DNA of 64,000 nucleotides from Dryocosmus kuriphilus (lineage: Eukaryota; Arthropoda; Insecta; Hymenoptera; Cynipidae), in the NCBI GenBank assembly GCA_038277395.1, contig CM076196.1, forward strand, positions 78,734,286 to 78,798,285, given 5' to 3'. Positions 46,221-56,964 of the stretch are shown one piece after another. A program made the position numbers and the translations under genes. Below the pieces are notes generated by a model that did not search any database, was not told the DNA's origin, and was given only the letters and a program-made list of their open reading frames with translations. Position 1 is the stretch's first letter. Every line of letters starts with the position of its first letter.

Positions 46221-46511
46221 AATGTTATAAAACTAGGTAAAGATCCACTTGAAAAATTACAATACTCTGGTGTAGTTCACAAAATTTCTTGTGTTAATTG
46301 TGATAAATGTTACATAGGACAAACTGGTAGATTGTTGGGAGTTAGAAAGAATGAACATTTCACTAATGTAAATTTACAACCTAAATATCATAACGAGATC
46401 TCTAAACATAGATTAAATCTTAAACATGAATTCGATTGGGAAAATATTGAGGTTTTACATCAAGAAAAAAACAAATTCAAGAGATTAATAGCTGAGATGT
46501 TTTTTTATTAA
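46221..46511 (+). pseudogene. GIY-YIG endonuclease domain of the inner Penelope-like element
   Basis: An open plus frame with no start codon of its own. NVIKLGKDPLEKLQYSGVVH leads into KISCVNCDKCYIGQTGRLLG and VRKNEHF, then HEFDWENIEVLHQEKNKFKR and LIAEMFFY before TAA. The CYIGQTGR segment is the second half of the GIY-YIG motif, with the downstream R and E-H typical of Penelope-type endonucleases. The cysteines before it fit the CCHH variant of Penelope proteins. It lacks the reverse transcriptase. Confidence 0.8.
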
Positions 46512-47186
46512 AAAAGATTTGAAGAATACAATCAATGCTATCACTGATTTAAGGTTTTATAGTTCAATTCACAATGTTTTAATTGATTCCTATTAATTAT
46601 AAAAGTTCTTAAGATTTTTCTCATTCTCTGAAACAAAAAATAACATAATTTGTAATTTAGAATTTCTGAAATATAATTTAAATCTTAAAATCACACAGTG
46701 GATCAGTTATTGGAAAGGATTTTTTTGGACAAATTTATATACTAAGTACGTTACTGTAAGACATCAGGGATGTGACAAAAATCCACAGCAAACAATTTTC
46801 GGGTTCCTTTAGTATGGCTATAATGGAGCAGAAAATCATTTCTGCTCCATAAAATAACCTCACAAATTCTTTGTTTTGTCCATTGTCCACACAATTCTCC
46901 CATTAAATTATGAAGAAATCTTAAAATGATTAATTCTTTTTTCACAAATCTCCAACAATTGTTTAAAAAATATGAAGGTTATAAGTAAAAAATTTGGATT
47001 CTTTTTCTAACCTAACTTCACAACATGGCATAAAATTTTCTTTAAATTCACATGATAAATTTTATAATTTTCTAATATTTCTTACAGTTTTATCCTTTAA
47101 TTGTTTGCTGGGATTTTTTAAGATTTAAAACCTTGTGATCGCAAACAATACAATAACATCGCTTGAAATGTATAATCTTGGAATAC

Positions 47187-47216
47187 CTGAAGATGAAACC
47201 ATATAGGTTTCTAAAC
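47187..47216 (+). ncRNA. Broken hammerhead-like core, inner Penelope right arm
   Basis: The inverted partner of the 45298-45327 motif: CTGAAGA and the GAAACC/GGTTTC hairpin are kept, but GAAAC has become TAAAC (47212-47216). This removes the invariant G of the core. Confidence 0.55.
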
Positions 47217-47354
47217 GTTGTATATACGCAGATTGTTGAATACAATACACCATCCAACAGACTTTATTGTCAGAAGATGTCATTTCAACACCTTTAGAAT
47301 TTTCACATTGTTATAATGTTTTTCTGACATATTACGATCTCAGAAATTGGATTT

Positions 47355-47640
47355 AATCTAATGTACATCGTTTACAGCACTCCATGCAATAACTGCGAAG
47401 CAGAACACACAGATGCAACAAAACGTCCCCTCTATGTACGTGTTAAAGAACACATGAAAGATGTCTACAAACCACCAAATAAATGAACCAAAATGACCAA
47501 ACATGCATGTTATAATCGGCTTGATTTTGGACAAACATAAATTTTAGAAAAAACTGAACACTGCAAAAAACGAATCTTTTTAGAAATGGCCCATAAGCAC
47601 TGTTAGAAAAATTTCACTGGATTTTAATGCACATGTATTG
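47355..47640 (+). pseudogene. GIY-YIG endonuclease relic of the outer Penelope-like element
   Basis: YIVYSTPCNNCEAEHTDATK, then RPLYVRVKEHMKDVYKPPNK, a stop, TKMTKHACYNRLDFGQT, a stop, and KRIFLEMAHKH. The order matches GIY-YIG domains of Penelope-like proteins (VY..PC..C, R…R.KEH, then K..H). The GIG signature has decayed, with E-H-T-D where Y-I-G would be. Two stop codons are present. Confidence 0.65.
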
Positions 47641-48943
47641 AAAGACTTTTCCACTCACGTACATTAAATTTCATGGACAGTGCGCATTCAAATTCATACA
47701 CGATAATTTCGAAAATAAGGCTGTTTTAACTTCCACTTTAATCAATTATATCAGTTAAAAAAATGTTTTAATTCACCTTGTATTTCCATTTCATCAAGTT
47801 TTTTTACTTTGTAGGTGAATTATTTGTTCCAAAATCATGCTAGAATCCTAAAATTAAATACATCTGCAGTGACGGATAAGTTAGGAGGAGATTTTGAATT
47901 ATATTTGCATTATTCTACGGAATTTATAATTCCAAATATCTATGAATTATACTGCGATAAAAACTACACACTTTGATTATGAAAGTCAAATAAAAAATAC
48001 TATTTTAAGATGTAAAAATCATCAGTCAAAGGGTTTTCATAATTGAATTTTCAGTTACAAGTGCATGAAAATGACTTTCAGTTACCAGCACCTAAAATTT
48101 AAGTTACATTTGTAATTTAAAAGTGCTTGAATTTTAAGGAATTTTCCTCGAAATTTTCTAGCAGTGTAGTCAGCAACCCCTCTGCAGTAAACCTAAGAGC
48201 AGATACTAAAAATCTTTCCATTTTTTATTACCCCCTTTTAGAAAATAGCAAATTTTCATTTAAAATAAACATTTGTCTGCAAGTGTCGTACTTATATTAT
48301 TTTACATTTATCATCCCAGACGCTAAACATATTAAGAGGATCCTAATTTTCTCTCCTCTAACTATCGAGCAAATTTTAATCTTTCATAGTAAGAAGCCGG
48401 CTTTTAAATTACATAAAATTGAAGTTTATTAAACAAAAGTATTTTTCACGAAATTTATACGATTATATTCCAAAATAATATTGACTAAATAAGATAAGTA
48501 GGGAAAAAATCCATCTATGAACAGTCTCCCTCAAGTTCTATTGCTTTCCCTTCCTGATACCCTTACCCCGCTACATCTAACAAGGTCTAGTTTCTTGCTA
48601 TCCTCCTGGAAGGAACTCTATGGGGAAAAAAATTTCCTCCGGCTTCCCCGTGGAAAGACACCACCCAAACTGACAGTTTCTACTTGTGTTTTTCAGTAAT
48701 CAGTGAATAGAAAATACGTCAATGCCAGTTTTCTCTTCTGAAGAAAACTAGCTTAAAATTTATTATACGTTCTAATGAGGTTAGTAAAAACAAAATTAAA
48801 AACAAATTTTTTAAAAAAATTTTCTTATATAATTAAAATTTTCTTAAAACTTTATATTTTCAATTTCTCAATAATCTCAAATTTGGATATCTTACACTTT
48901 TATAAGGAATCTACGTAATTATGTTACAGAGTAAATAAATCCA

Positions 48944-48973
48944 CTGACGAGGGGCACCATTGTGTGCCGAAAT
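48944..48973 (+). ncRNA. Hammerhead-like core, right arm of outer Penelope
   Basis: CTGACGA (48944) and GAAAT (48969) enclose a perfect five-base stem, GGCAC with GTGCC. Intact core bases. Stems I and III not verified. Confidence 0.55.
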
Positions 48974-49066
48974 ATTTGGTTTCAATTAGTAATTAATTGA
49001 ATTCAATTCTTTGGTCCCTAAAGCCAATACCTTTCTACCAACATCTCACAATTTTATTCTCAAGAG

Positions 49067-52000
49067 TCAATATAATCTCCCACTGATTATTATAATATTT
49101 AGACTCACGAAAATATTTATATCGTCTGCGTTCTTTATGTAATTGATAAAAAATTCACAATCAGCCGAGTTTTAAAAGATTTTTATTTTAAGTTTATTGC
49201 GAGAAATTTTTCCCGTACTTTTTGGTTAATTCCAGAGCAATAATTGAATCGATAAATAACTCACATTTTACATTAAGCTAACTAATTGAACACTTTTATA
49301 TTCTTCGATATTTAAGCGAGTCTTTTATGCGAAAAGTATTTAATTAGTGAACAATCCGTGGACGGGTGACTTGACGCAGATGTTAAATTGCATGCGATTT
49401 TGTACAAAACAGTGGAAAAACAGTGCAAATCAAGTGTAAGGTTATGTCTTGGCTTTATTTGTTTATCGCCGCGATATGTTACCTCTAAATTGACTTGAAA
49501 TTAGAATAACTTATTACAAGTGAACTATGCGATTTAAATCTATGTTAAGTCATTCAATTAATTATTAATATATTGCAAAATTAAATAATAATAGGGGTGC
49601 GCCAAGTCAACCCGAAGTGGCGGGTAATTTAAATTTAAATTTAAATTTAAGTGATGGTTTTGACGCAGTTGCACTCATCCACAAAATCTAATAAATAAAA
49701 TATTATATATATTTTTCGAAATTTCTTTCATTTAAAATTGTCAAGATATACATACAGCTACCCGATTATTATTTTTTTACAAATGTTGGTTCTATAGTTG
49801 TCTTTTTAAATCACCCTTTCGTTCATGTGCGCCATCTTACCCTCCTATACTCAGTTTCAAACTGAAAAAATTTGAATCCTCAGTACTTACAAAATTTAAC
49901 AACTGTCATTCAGTCTGCATTTGTAATATAATTCAATTGTTTGAAAATTATAAACCTGACAGCAAATAATTAATATATCAGCGTCGTGTTTTAAATATTA
50001 TATTTAATTAGGAAAGTAAAATATATGCAGACAAAAATCGAATTTATCCGCAGCTTTCATGATCAGTATTAAGGCTCAAATAAAATGAGATGGACATATT
50101 GACACTTTGTAAATCTCAATAATGCAATACACACAACGTCAAATAAATTGGTCGTGACAATCAGGTTGAATTGAGGATTTTCGTTCGTGTCATCCTGCTG
50201 CTACTGAAAATATAATCAATACTGAAAGTAATCAATTCTCGTATACAAAGAATAGCTTCATAAATCGATAATAATAGAATTACTGTCCACACTTTTATCC
50301 TAATCCTTATATTTCTTGCTTTAAAAAGATTTCAAAACAGAGTTTATTATTATTTTCATGTAAAAAAAATATAAAAATCTTATATTCAATAAAAACCTCG
50401 TTACTTTCATTTATATCCTAAACTTAGATCCCTAATTTCTCCTGTTGAGAAAAATGTTCCCGGTATTTTTCCACGATCAATTCCTCCTCAGGTTCAAACG
50501 ACTTTTTATTTCCTGTGCTTGTTGGAACTTAGGGAAAGACGAATAATATCGTCCATCCTGAAGAAAAAGTTCCAAAAAGTTGTAAAGGAAAAGATCCTGA
50601 GCTTCCAGCGATAAAAAGCCCCCAATGTAAATTATGAATATGTAATTCAATAATAATAGAAGCGACTGCTGGGAAAATTTTGATAAAAGTTCATCAGATA
50701 TAAGAGGCACACAAGGTTTATGCCAAAAGTTTTTTGTGTTACGTCCAAAGAAGCATTTTTCTTATTTTACCCGACGTTTACTTTTCCTGAAAAGCAAGAA
50801 CCACATAAATAAAAATAAAACAATCATACTTCAAGAAGTTGGTCTTCTACTGTCTACATACGATTTTAGGGCACCATACGAAATCCTTCCCACGATTTTA
50901 CTCAGAAATTCGACTCTTCCGTCCGTTAATTAAACATTCAAGAGTTCTTTACAACGCTCTAAAGATAACGACAAGTAGCCGAGCTTTGAGAAACAAGGAA
51001 CTCACATTAATTATGCCGAAGTATTAGCGAGGGTTACGTAAATATCATTAACGGGAAAGATTCAGTTCTTCCTGAAATAATGTTCGAAAACTTTCCCCTG
51101 TGAAATTTAAGAACAAAAAGAACATATAAAGAAAACATACAAATTAAGAAAATGTTATTTAATAGAGTAAGCAATTATTTAATTAATTAATAGGCGCCGA
51201 TTTAAAAATTTGTAATTTTGATGAATTCTCGTCGAGAGCTAAATCGGAAATGAAATATCTCTTTAAAACTCATAAAGTAAAACCTGGAGCCATTCTTCGC
51301 AGACGTTGACTTGGAGAATTGTATTAAACGCAGAGTCCTAAATGAAATAATCCATGGTTTGGGGTAAATGAGACTTTGCAGTATAAGGCCAGCAAAAAGT
51401 GAAAAAGAAAATGAGAAGAAGAACCAGAAGCAGAAGGAAAAGGGAAAATATGCAAGGGAGAGAGAAATACTGGCTCTTAAGACTGAAAGGGAGGACGAAA
51501 GAGTCAAACCAAGGTAATGTCGAACTTGCGACAATGCTTAACGGACAGGTTGAAACTTTAAAAGAGTCCATTGTGCCAAGTTAATGGGCTTTTCGCGTAC
51601 TTTTCACATTTCAATGACCTGTTTAGATTTTTCTCAGACTGTCAACTTCGACTGAAATATACATTCCTTTTTGATCCATGAATCGTGACTATAAAAAAAT
51701 ATTTATTATTTCTTCAAGAATCAACGTATGTGATTCGTATTTGTACACAGAAAGACAATTACATTTTTCTCAGCAAGCAAACATCAAAGTGTTGAGATAA
51801 AATGGAACTGAAGTTGCAAGTTCGAATAGGGGAACTTGGCCAGTTTCGATTCGGGAAAGCTGCGAGTCTTACTCTAGTTTCGAGCCTTGAACTTTCCCGA
51901 CGGTTTCCGCATCTTGAAAACTCTTTTTCTATCCTTTATTAAACTCAATACAAGTATGGATTCGATCGTTTTTCTTTTTAAGAAGCCCACTTATCCCCTA

Positions 52001-52189
52001 AACTAAACTAAACTGCACTTCTTGCTGGAAGAAAGAACATTTCATTTAAGATATGCTCTGCAAGATGTTGAATTCAATTTAAATTTTAAAAAGTTCAATT
52101 CACCAGTCGTTTAGACCCATATATAATCAACAAATTTAAATTAATATGAAAAATCTGATATTAGAGAAATATACATTTAATGGTATAAT
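49067..52189. other. AT-rich non-coding stretch
   Basis: No gene recognised. A short (AATTTA)n run lies at 49628-49650. Open frames at 50477-51600 have low-complexity basic or hydrophobic translations and no domain. 51800-51920 is less AT-rich and looks unique. Confidence 0.4.
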
Positions 52190-52420
52190 ATGGAATTAAT
52201 CTAGCTATGAAAATATTCACGCGAATATACACATTACACGAGGAAATTCATGTACTAATTCAACATTAATTGTTTGAAAATTCTACCCGAATTTTCCGTG
52301 GAATTTCTACGTGAATTTCTACGCAAATTTTCACGCGAATTTTTATTTATATTTTGACGTGAACGTCCACGGTCATTTCGACGTGAATTTCTACTTGTAT
52401 TTTCATCCCGAGTAAAAATT
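52190..52420. repeat. TTCACGTGAATTTCTACG-type degenerate repeats
   Basis: Variants of ACGTGAATTTCTACG, many containing the CACGYG palindrome, are packed into about 160 bp (52280-52410), with a reversed patch at 52210-52250. This resembles the arm structure of the foldback elements but without defined ends. Confidence 0.5.
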
Positions 52421-52439
52421 TCTCGTCTGGGAAAATAGG

Positions 52440-53065
52440 GCCTTCCAAAAGTCACCCATACATACCCCAGACTTCTCCCAAATTTACTGCCAGACAAGTA
52501 TCTCTGGCTTCTGAAACGATCCCATACATGTTCCCAAACACCCAGTGGTTATTTGGGGAATTACCTGGAAATTGTCTGGCATTTTATAAATTCTTTCAAA
52601 TTATTAACTATATTCATTATTTAATTTCTCACTAAATATTTTTTATCATTATAAATCATGCCCTATATTCTTCTGGAGTAGAAATCCAAAAATGTTGTCT
52701 GTTTTGGAGTATCGTATTCTGTTTACGAGACACATTGCATGATTTATTCCAATTGTAAACTTTTTAAGACAAATTTTTAGACATCTGAAATCGTTGAACC
52801 CCGTGGCTTCTGAATTTTTAACTTTTGCAACAGTAATTTCAAAACTTAAAAAATTTTAATTTTTAATTTTTGATGGCTGCTAGACATTACTAGTGACATT
52901 ATATCTATCAATCCCTGTTATTGACAGAGATATGTCTAGCATGCCGTTCGTTTTTTTTTTGAAATTATAAATTCAAGCCAGACGTTAGCTAGACATAAGT
53001 CTGGATTCTAAAACGATCCCAGACATGCCGGATACACCAGAAAAAACCTATACTTCTTCCAGATA
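52440..53065. repeat. CCAGAC / GTCTGG degenerate inverted repeats
   Basis: CCCCAGAC, GCCAGACAAG, CTCTGGCTTCTGAAACGATC and, further on, AGTCTGGATTCTAAAACGAT and CCAGACATGCC recur at 52475-52580 and 52975-53035. They probably belong to one foldback-type element bordering the satellite. Ends uncertain. Confidence 0.4.
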
Positions 53066-53138
53066 AACTGCAATTTTAACGTCTGGGTATGATAAATATA
53101 GATAAACATTAAATCAAAACGATTCTTCCAGACAATGT

Positions 53139-53493
53139 CCCAGGTAGCACAACTAACCGAAAATTGAGGTTGTTGGTGAGCAACTTTCCTTTAATCTACT
53201 GCCGCAATCGGACAACAACTTGACGGTAACAGTTGTAAATTCTGCAGTTGACGTAAAGTTGGCTTAAAGTTGACGAAAAGTTGATCACCAACTAGTTGAA
53301 CTACAACTTGTTACCGTCAAACTAACCGCAAATTGAGGTAAAGTTGGTGAGCAACTTTCCGTTAATCTACTGCCGCCATCGGCAACAACTTGACGGTAAC
53401 AGTTGCAAATTCTGAAGTTGACGTAAAGTTGGCTTAAAGTTGACGAAAAAAGTTGATCACCAACTAGTTGAACTACAACTCTGGCTATCTGGG
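53139..53493. mobile_element. Miniature element with CCCAGRTAGC ends
   Basis: CCCAGGTAGC (53139) and GCTATCTGGG (ending 53493) are inverted ends. Removing the insert restores the satellite monomer with GT duplicated (53137-53138 and 53494-53495). The interior is a tandem duplication of about 170 bp (copies from about 53151 and 53322) around GAGCAACTTTCC and TTGACGGTAACAGTTG. Confidence 0.8.
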
Positions 53494-53603
53494 GTATTGA
53501 GTACTCAGAAGAGTCGGAAGTAGAAATCTACCTTATCCAAAACTCATGATACCTTCTCGCGAGTTTGAAACAAAATCCGAAATATAGAATTTTTCTAAAA
53601 AAT

Positions 53604-53676
53604 CACCGTGGAACGTATTTGAACCGGCAACCTTCTCAATTCCAGTGAGAAGCGCTACCAATTGAGCCACCACGGA
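53604..53676 (-). tRNA. tRNA-like unit, inverted, best-paired acceptor
   Basis: 73 nt with standard tRNA numbering. The acceptor TCCGTGG pairs with CCACGGT at six of seven positions, better than in the forward units, so this copy may be closest to the ancestral tRNA at that stem. The anticodon loop CTGGAAT reads GGA at 34-36. The T stem has decayed (GCCGG against ACGTT). Confidence 0.5.
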
Positions 53677-53684
53677 CCAACAGT

Positions 53685-53734
53685 GCGTCTCGCTGGAATT
53701 GAGAAGGTTGCCGGTTCAAATCCGGTGCACGGTG
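53685..53734 (+). tRNA. Partial tRNA-like unit at the left edge
   Basis: Begins in the D arm (GCGTCTC) and keeps the anticodon arm (TCGCTGGAATTGA), T arm and 3' end. It lacks the acceptor 5' strand. It faces the inverted unit at 53604-53676. Confidence 0.5.
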
Positions 53735-53999
53735 ATTTTTTAGAAAAATTGTATATTTCGGATTTTGTTTAAAAATCGCGAGAAGGTATCATGAGTTCTG
53801 GATAGGGTAGATTTCTACTTCCAACTCTTCTGAATACTCAATACATTGACTGTAGGAATCGCTTCGATTTAATGTTTATCTATATTTATCATGCCCAGAC
53901 GTTTAAAATTGCAGTTAATAATAAACATGGATTAGAAGTTTTTGCATTACCAGCATTATAAGATGGCGTAAATACAAGTTCTAAAAATTTCTCTGTTGG

Positions 54000-54072
54000 T
54001 CCGCGGTGGCTCAATTGGTAGCGCGTCTCACTGGAATTGAGAAGGTTGCCGGTTCAAATCCGGTGCACGCTC
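54000..54072 (+). tRNA. tRNA-like unit 1, altered 3' strand
   Basis: GGA loop and both promoter boxes are kept. The 3' strand reads GCACGCT instead of GCACGGT. T7 follows closely. Confidence 0.5.
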
Positions 54073-54337
54073 TTTTTTTAGAAAAATAGTATATTTCGGA
54101 TTTTGTATAAAAATCGCGAGAAGGTATCATGAGTTCTGGATAGGGTAGATTTCTACTTCCAACTCTTCTGAATACTCTCAATACATTGACTGTAGGATCG
54201 CTTCGATTTAATGTTTATCTATATTTATCATGCCCAGACGTTAAAATTGCAGTTAATAATAAACATGGATTAGAAGTTTTTGCATTACCAGCATTATAAG
54301 ATGGCGTAAATACAAGTTCTAAAAATTTCTCTGTTGG

Positions 54338-54410
54338 TCCGCGGTGGCTCAATTGGTAGCGCGTCTCACTGGAATTGAGAAAGTTGCCGGTTCAAATCCG
54401 GTCCACGGTA
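54338..54410 (+). tRNA. tRNA-like unit 2, CCACGGT 3' strand
   Basis: The 3' strand CCACGGT pairs with TCCGCGG at five of seven positions, better than the array majority. The variable region is AAGTT. It may preserve an older state. Confidence 0.5.
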
Positions 54411-54673
54411 ATTTTTTGGAAAATTGTATATTTCGGATTTTGTTTAAAAATCGCGAGAAGGTATCATGAGTTCTGGATAAGGTAGATTTCTACTTCCAAC
54501 TCTTCTGAATACTCAATACATTGACTGTAGGAATCGCTTTGATTTAATGTTTATCTATATTTATCATGCCCAGACGTTAAAATTGCAGTTAATAATAAAG
54601 ATGGATTAGAAGTTTTTGCATTACCAGCATTATAAGATCGCGCAAATACAAGTTTTAAAAATTTCTCTGTTGG

Positions 54674-54725
54674 TCCACGGTGGCTCAATTGGTAGCGCGT
54701 CTCGGTTCAAATCCGGTGCACGGTG
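54674..54725 (+). tRNA. tRNA-like unit 3, anticodon arm deleted
   Basis: A 21-nt deletion joins GTCTC directly to GGTTCAAATCC, removing the anticodon and variable regions. A and B boxes remain at shortened spacing. Confidence 0.55.
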
Positions 54726-55190
54726 ATTTTTAGAAATGAGAAGGTTGATTTTGTTTCAAATCGCGGTGCATCGTGGTGATTCTTTAGAAAACTCTTCTGA
54801 ATACTCAATAGACTGACTGTAGGAATCGTTTTGATTTAATGTTTATATTTCGGTTAAAATTTGAAGTTTTTTTACCAGCAAAAATCGCGAGAAAGTTTTA
54901 AAAAATTTCTCTATTGAGTTCTGGTATAAGGAATTGAGAGGTAGCCGGTTACTTCCAACTCTTCTGAAAAATAATACTGTTTTAAAATCGCGAGAAAGTT
55001 CCGGATAAGGTAGATTTCTACTTCCAACTCTTCTGAATACTCAATAGACTGACTGTAGGAATCGTTTTGATTTAATGTTTATCTATATTTATCATGCCCA
55101 GACGTTAAAATTGCAGTTAATAATAAAGATGGATTAGAAGTTTTTGCATTACCAGCATTATAAGATCGCGCAAATACAAGTTCTAAAAAT
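54726..55190. repeat. Scrambled satellite segment
   Basis: Short pieces of the monomer (TCTTCTGAATACTCAATAG, GATTTAATGTTTAT, AAAATCGCGAGAAAG, TTTTTACCAGCA) occur out of order, with micro-deletions, before the regular array resumes. It could be a rearranged monomer or a poor consensus in the assembly. Confidence 0.7.
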
Positions 55191-55201
55191 TTCTCTGTTG
55201 G

Positions 55202-55274
55202 TCCGCGGTGGCTCAATTGGTAGCGCGTCTCACTGGAATTGAGAAGGTTGCCGGTTCAAATCCGGTGCACGGTG
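55202..55274 (+). tRNA. tRNA-like unit of the satellite (typical copy; about 24 similar copies)
   Basis: Exactly 73 nt in canonical numbering: acceptor TCCGCGG, D arm GCTC AATTGGTA GCGC, anticodon stem TCTCA/TGAGA with loop CTGGAAT (GGA), variable AGGTT, T arm GCCGG TTCAAAT CCGGT, 3' strand GCACGGT. A box (TGGCTCAATTGG) and B box (GGTTCAAATCC) are good, and TTTTTT follows two bases after the unit, so each copy is a complete Pol III transcription unit. The acceptor pairs at only four of seven positions. A GGA anticodon would mean serine, but the short variable loop rules out a normal tRNA-Ser. The D-to-variable region resembles tRNA-Trp, so a Trp ancestor with changed anticodon is likely. Other intact copies start at landmark +1 for each position listed for the array, except the variants noted separately. 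Confidence 0.6.
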
Positions 55275-56891
55275 ATTTTTTAGAAAAATAGTATATTTCG
55301 GATTTTGTTTAAAAATCGCGAGAAGGTATCATGAGTTCTGGATAAGGTAGATTTCTACTTCCAACTCTTCTGAATACTCAATAGACTGACTGTAGGAATC
55401 GTTTTGATTTAATGTTTATCTATATTTATCATGCCCAGACGTTAAAATTGCAGTTAATAATAAACATGGATTAGAAGTTTTTGCATTACCAGCATTATAA
55501 GATCGCGTAAATACAAGTTCTAAAAATTTCTCTGTTGGTCCGCGGTGGCTCAATTGGTAGCGCGTCTCACTGGAATTGAGAAGGTTGCCGGTTCAAATCC
55601 GGTGCACGGTGATTTTTTAGAAAAATAGTATATTTCGGATTTTGTATAAAAATCGCGAGAAGGTATCATGAGTTCTGGATAGGTAGATTTCTACTTCCAA
55701 CTCTTCTGAATACTCAATAGACATTGACTGTAGGAATCGTTTTGATTTAATGTTTATCTATATTTATCATGCCCAGACGTTAAAATTGCAGTTAATAATA
55801 AACATGGATTAGAAGTTTTTGCATTACCAGCATTATAAGATCGCGCAAAATACAAGTTCTAAAAATTTCTCTGTTGGTCCGCGGTGGCTCAATTGGTAGC
55901 GCGTCTCACTGGAATTGAGAAGGTTGCCGGTTCAAATCCGGTGCACGGTGATTTTTTAGAAAAATAGTATATTTCGGATTTTGTTTAAAAAATCGCGAGA
56001 AGGTATCATGAGTTCTGGATAAGGTAGATTTCTACTTCCAACTCTTCTGAATACTCAATACATTGACTGTAGGAATCGTTTTGATTTAATGTTTATCTAT
56101 ATTTATCATGCCCAGACGTTAAAATTGCAGTTAATAATAAACATGGATTAGAAGTTTTTGCATTACCAGCATTATAAGATCGCGTAAATACAAGTTCTAA
56201 AATTTTTCTCTGTTGGTCCGCGGTGGCTCAATTGGTAGCGCGTCTCACTGGAATTGAGAAGGTTGCCGGTTCAAATCCGGTGCACGGTGATTTTTTAGAA
56301 AAATAGTATATTTCGGATTTTGTTTAAAAATCGCGAGAAGGTATCATGAGTTCTGGATAAGGTAGATTTCTACTTCCAACTCTTCTGAATACTCAATACA
56401 TTGACTGTAGGAATCGTTTTGATTTAATGTTTATCTATATTTATCATGCCCAGACGTTAAAATTGCAGTTAATAATAAACATGGATTAGAAGTTTTTGCA
56501 TTACCAGCATTATAAGATCGCGTAAATACAAGTTTCTAAAAATTTCTCTGTTGGTCCACGGTGGCTCAATTGGTAGCGCGTCTCACTGGAATTGAGAAGG
56601 TTGCCGGTTCAAATCCGGTGCACGGTGATTTTTTAGAAAAATAGTATATTTCGGATTTTGTTTAAAAATCGCGAGAAGGTATCATGAGTTCTGGATAAGG
56701 TAGATTTCTACTTCCAACTCTTCTGAATACTCAATAGACTGACTGTAGGAATCGTTTTGATTTAATGTTTATCTATATTTATCATGCCCAGACGTTAAAA
56801 TTGCAGTTAATAATAAAGATGGATTAGAAGTTTTTGCATTACCAGCATTATAAGATCGCGCAAATACAAGTTTTAAAAATTTCTCTGTTGG

Positions 56892-56964
56892 TCCACGGTG
56901 GCTCAATTGGTAGCGCGTCTCACTAGAATTGAGAAGGTTGCCGGTTCAAATCCGGTGCACGGTG
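56892..56964 (+). tRNA. tRNA-like unit 9, AGA anticodon variant
   Basis: The loop CTAGAAT gives AGA at positions 34-36 and the 5' strand is TCCACGG. The same variant occurs at 57229-57301 and 58581-58653, always with TCCACGG, so the two changes travel together as a sub-lineage. Confidence 0.5.

Larger units (their letters stand above)
45203..47313. mobile_element. Inner Penelope-like element
   Basis: Segments 45203-46030 and 46500-47313 are inverted repeats of about 800 bp. They pair AACAATGTGAAAATTCTAAA at the left edge with its complement at the right edge. The centre (46221-46511) is a plus-strand GIY-YIG coding relic. The insertion separates the two coding pieces of the outer element. 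The two arms are about 95 percent identical, so this insertion is relatively recent. Confidence 0.75.
44535..49066 (+). mobile_element. Penelope-like element with inverted terminal repeats (outer)
   Basis: The left arm (44535-45003) and right arm (48620-49066) are inverted copies of one another (both contain GACGAGG…CACACAATGGTG-type sequence or its complement). Decayed plus-strand coding sequence lies inside: 45050-45200 (LAFRNINDLTPIFKLKKDPI) and, after an insertion, 47355-47640 (GIY-YIG relic). Terminal repeats in inverted orientation, hammerhead-like motifs in both, and a C-terminal GIY-YIG domain together fit the Penelope order. The reverse transcriptase part is missing, so the copy is truncated. 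Confidence 0.75.
53066..53678 (-). repeat. Inverted satellite monomer at the array edge
   Basis: 53066-53138 and 53494-53678 together are one 337-bp-type monomer read on the minus strand, including a complete tRNA-like unit. It faces the forward array, with only about six bases between the two opposing tRNA-like sequences. A 355-bp miniature element splits it. Confidence 0.85.

Noticed and set aside
51202..51534. 110-codon minus-strand frame with a hydrophobic stretch
   Set aside because: Low-complexity S/F/L translation, antisense to a K/R/E-rich plus frame. No start context, domain or splice evidence.
55202..55274. Functional serine tRNA genes (GGA anticodon)
   Set aside because: The variable region is only five bases, the acceptor stem has three mismatches, and insects do not normally use a GGA serine tRNA. 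Better called tRNA-like.
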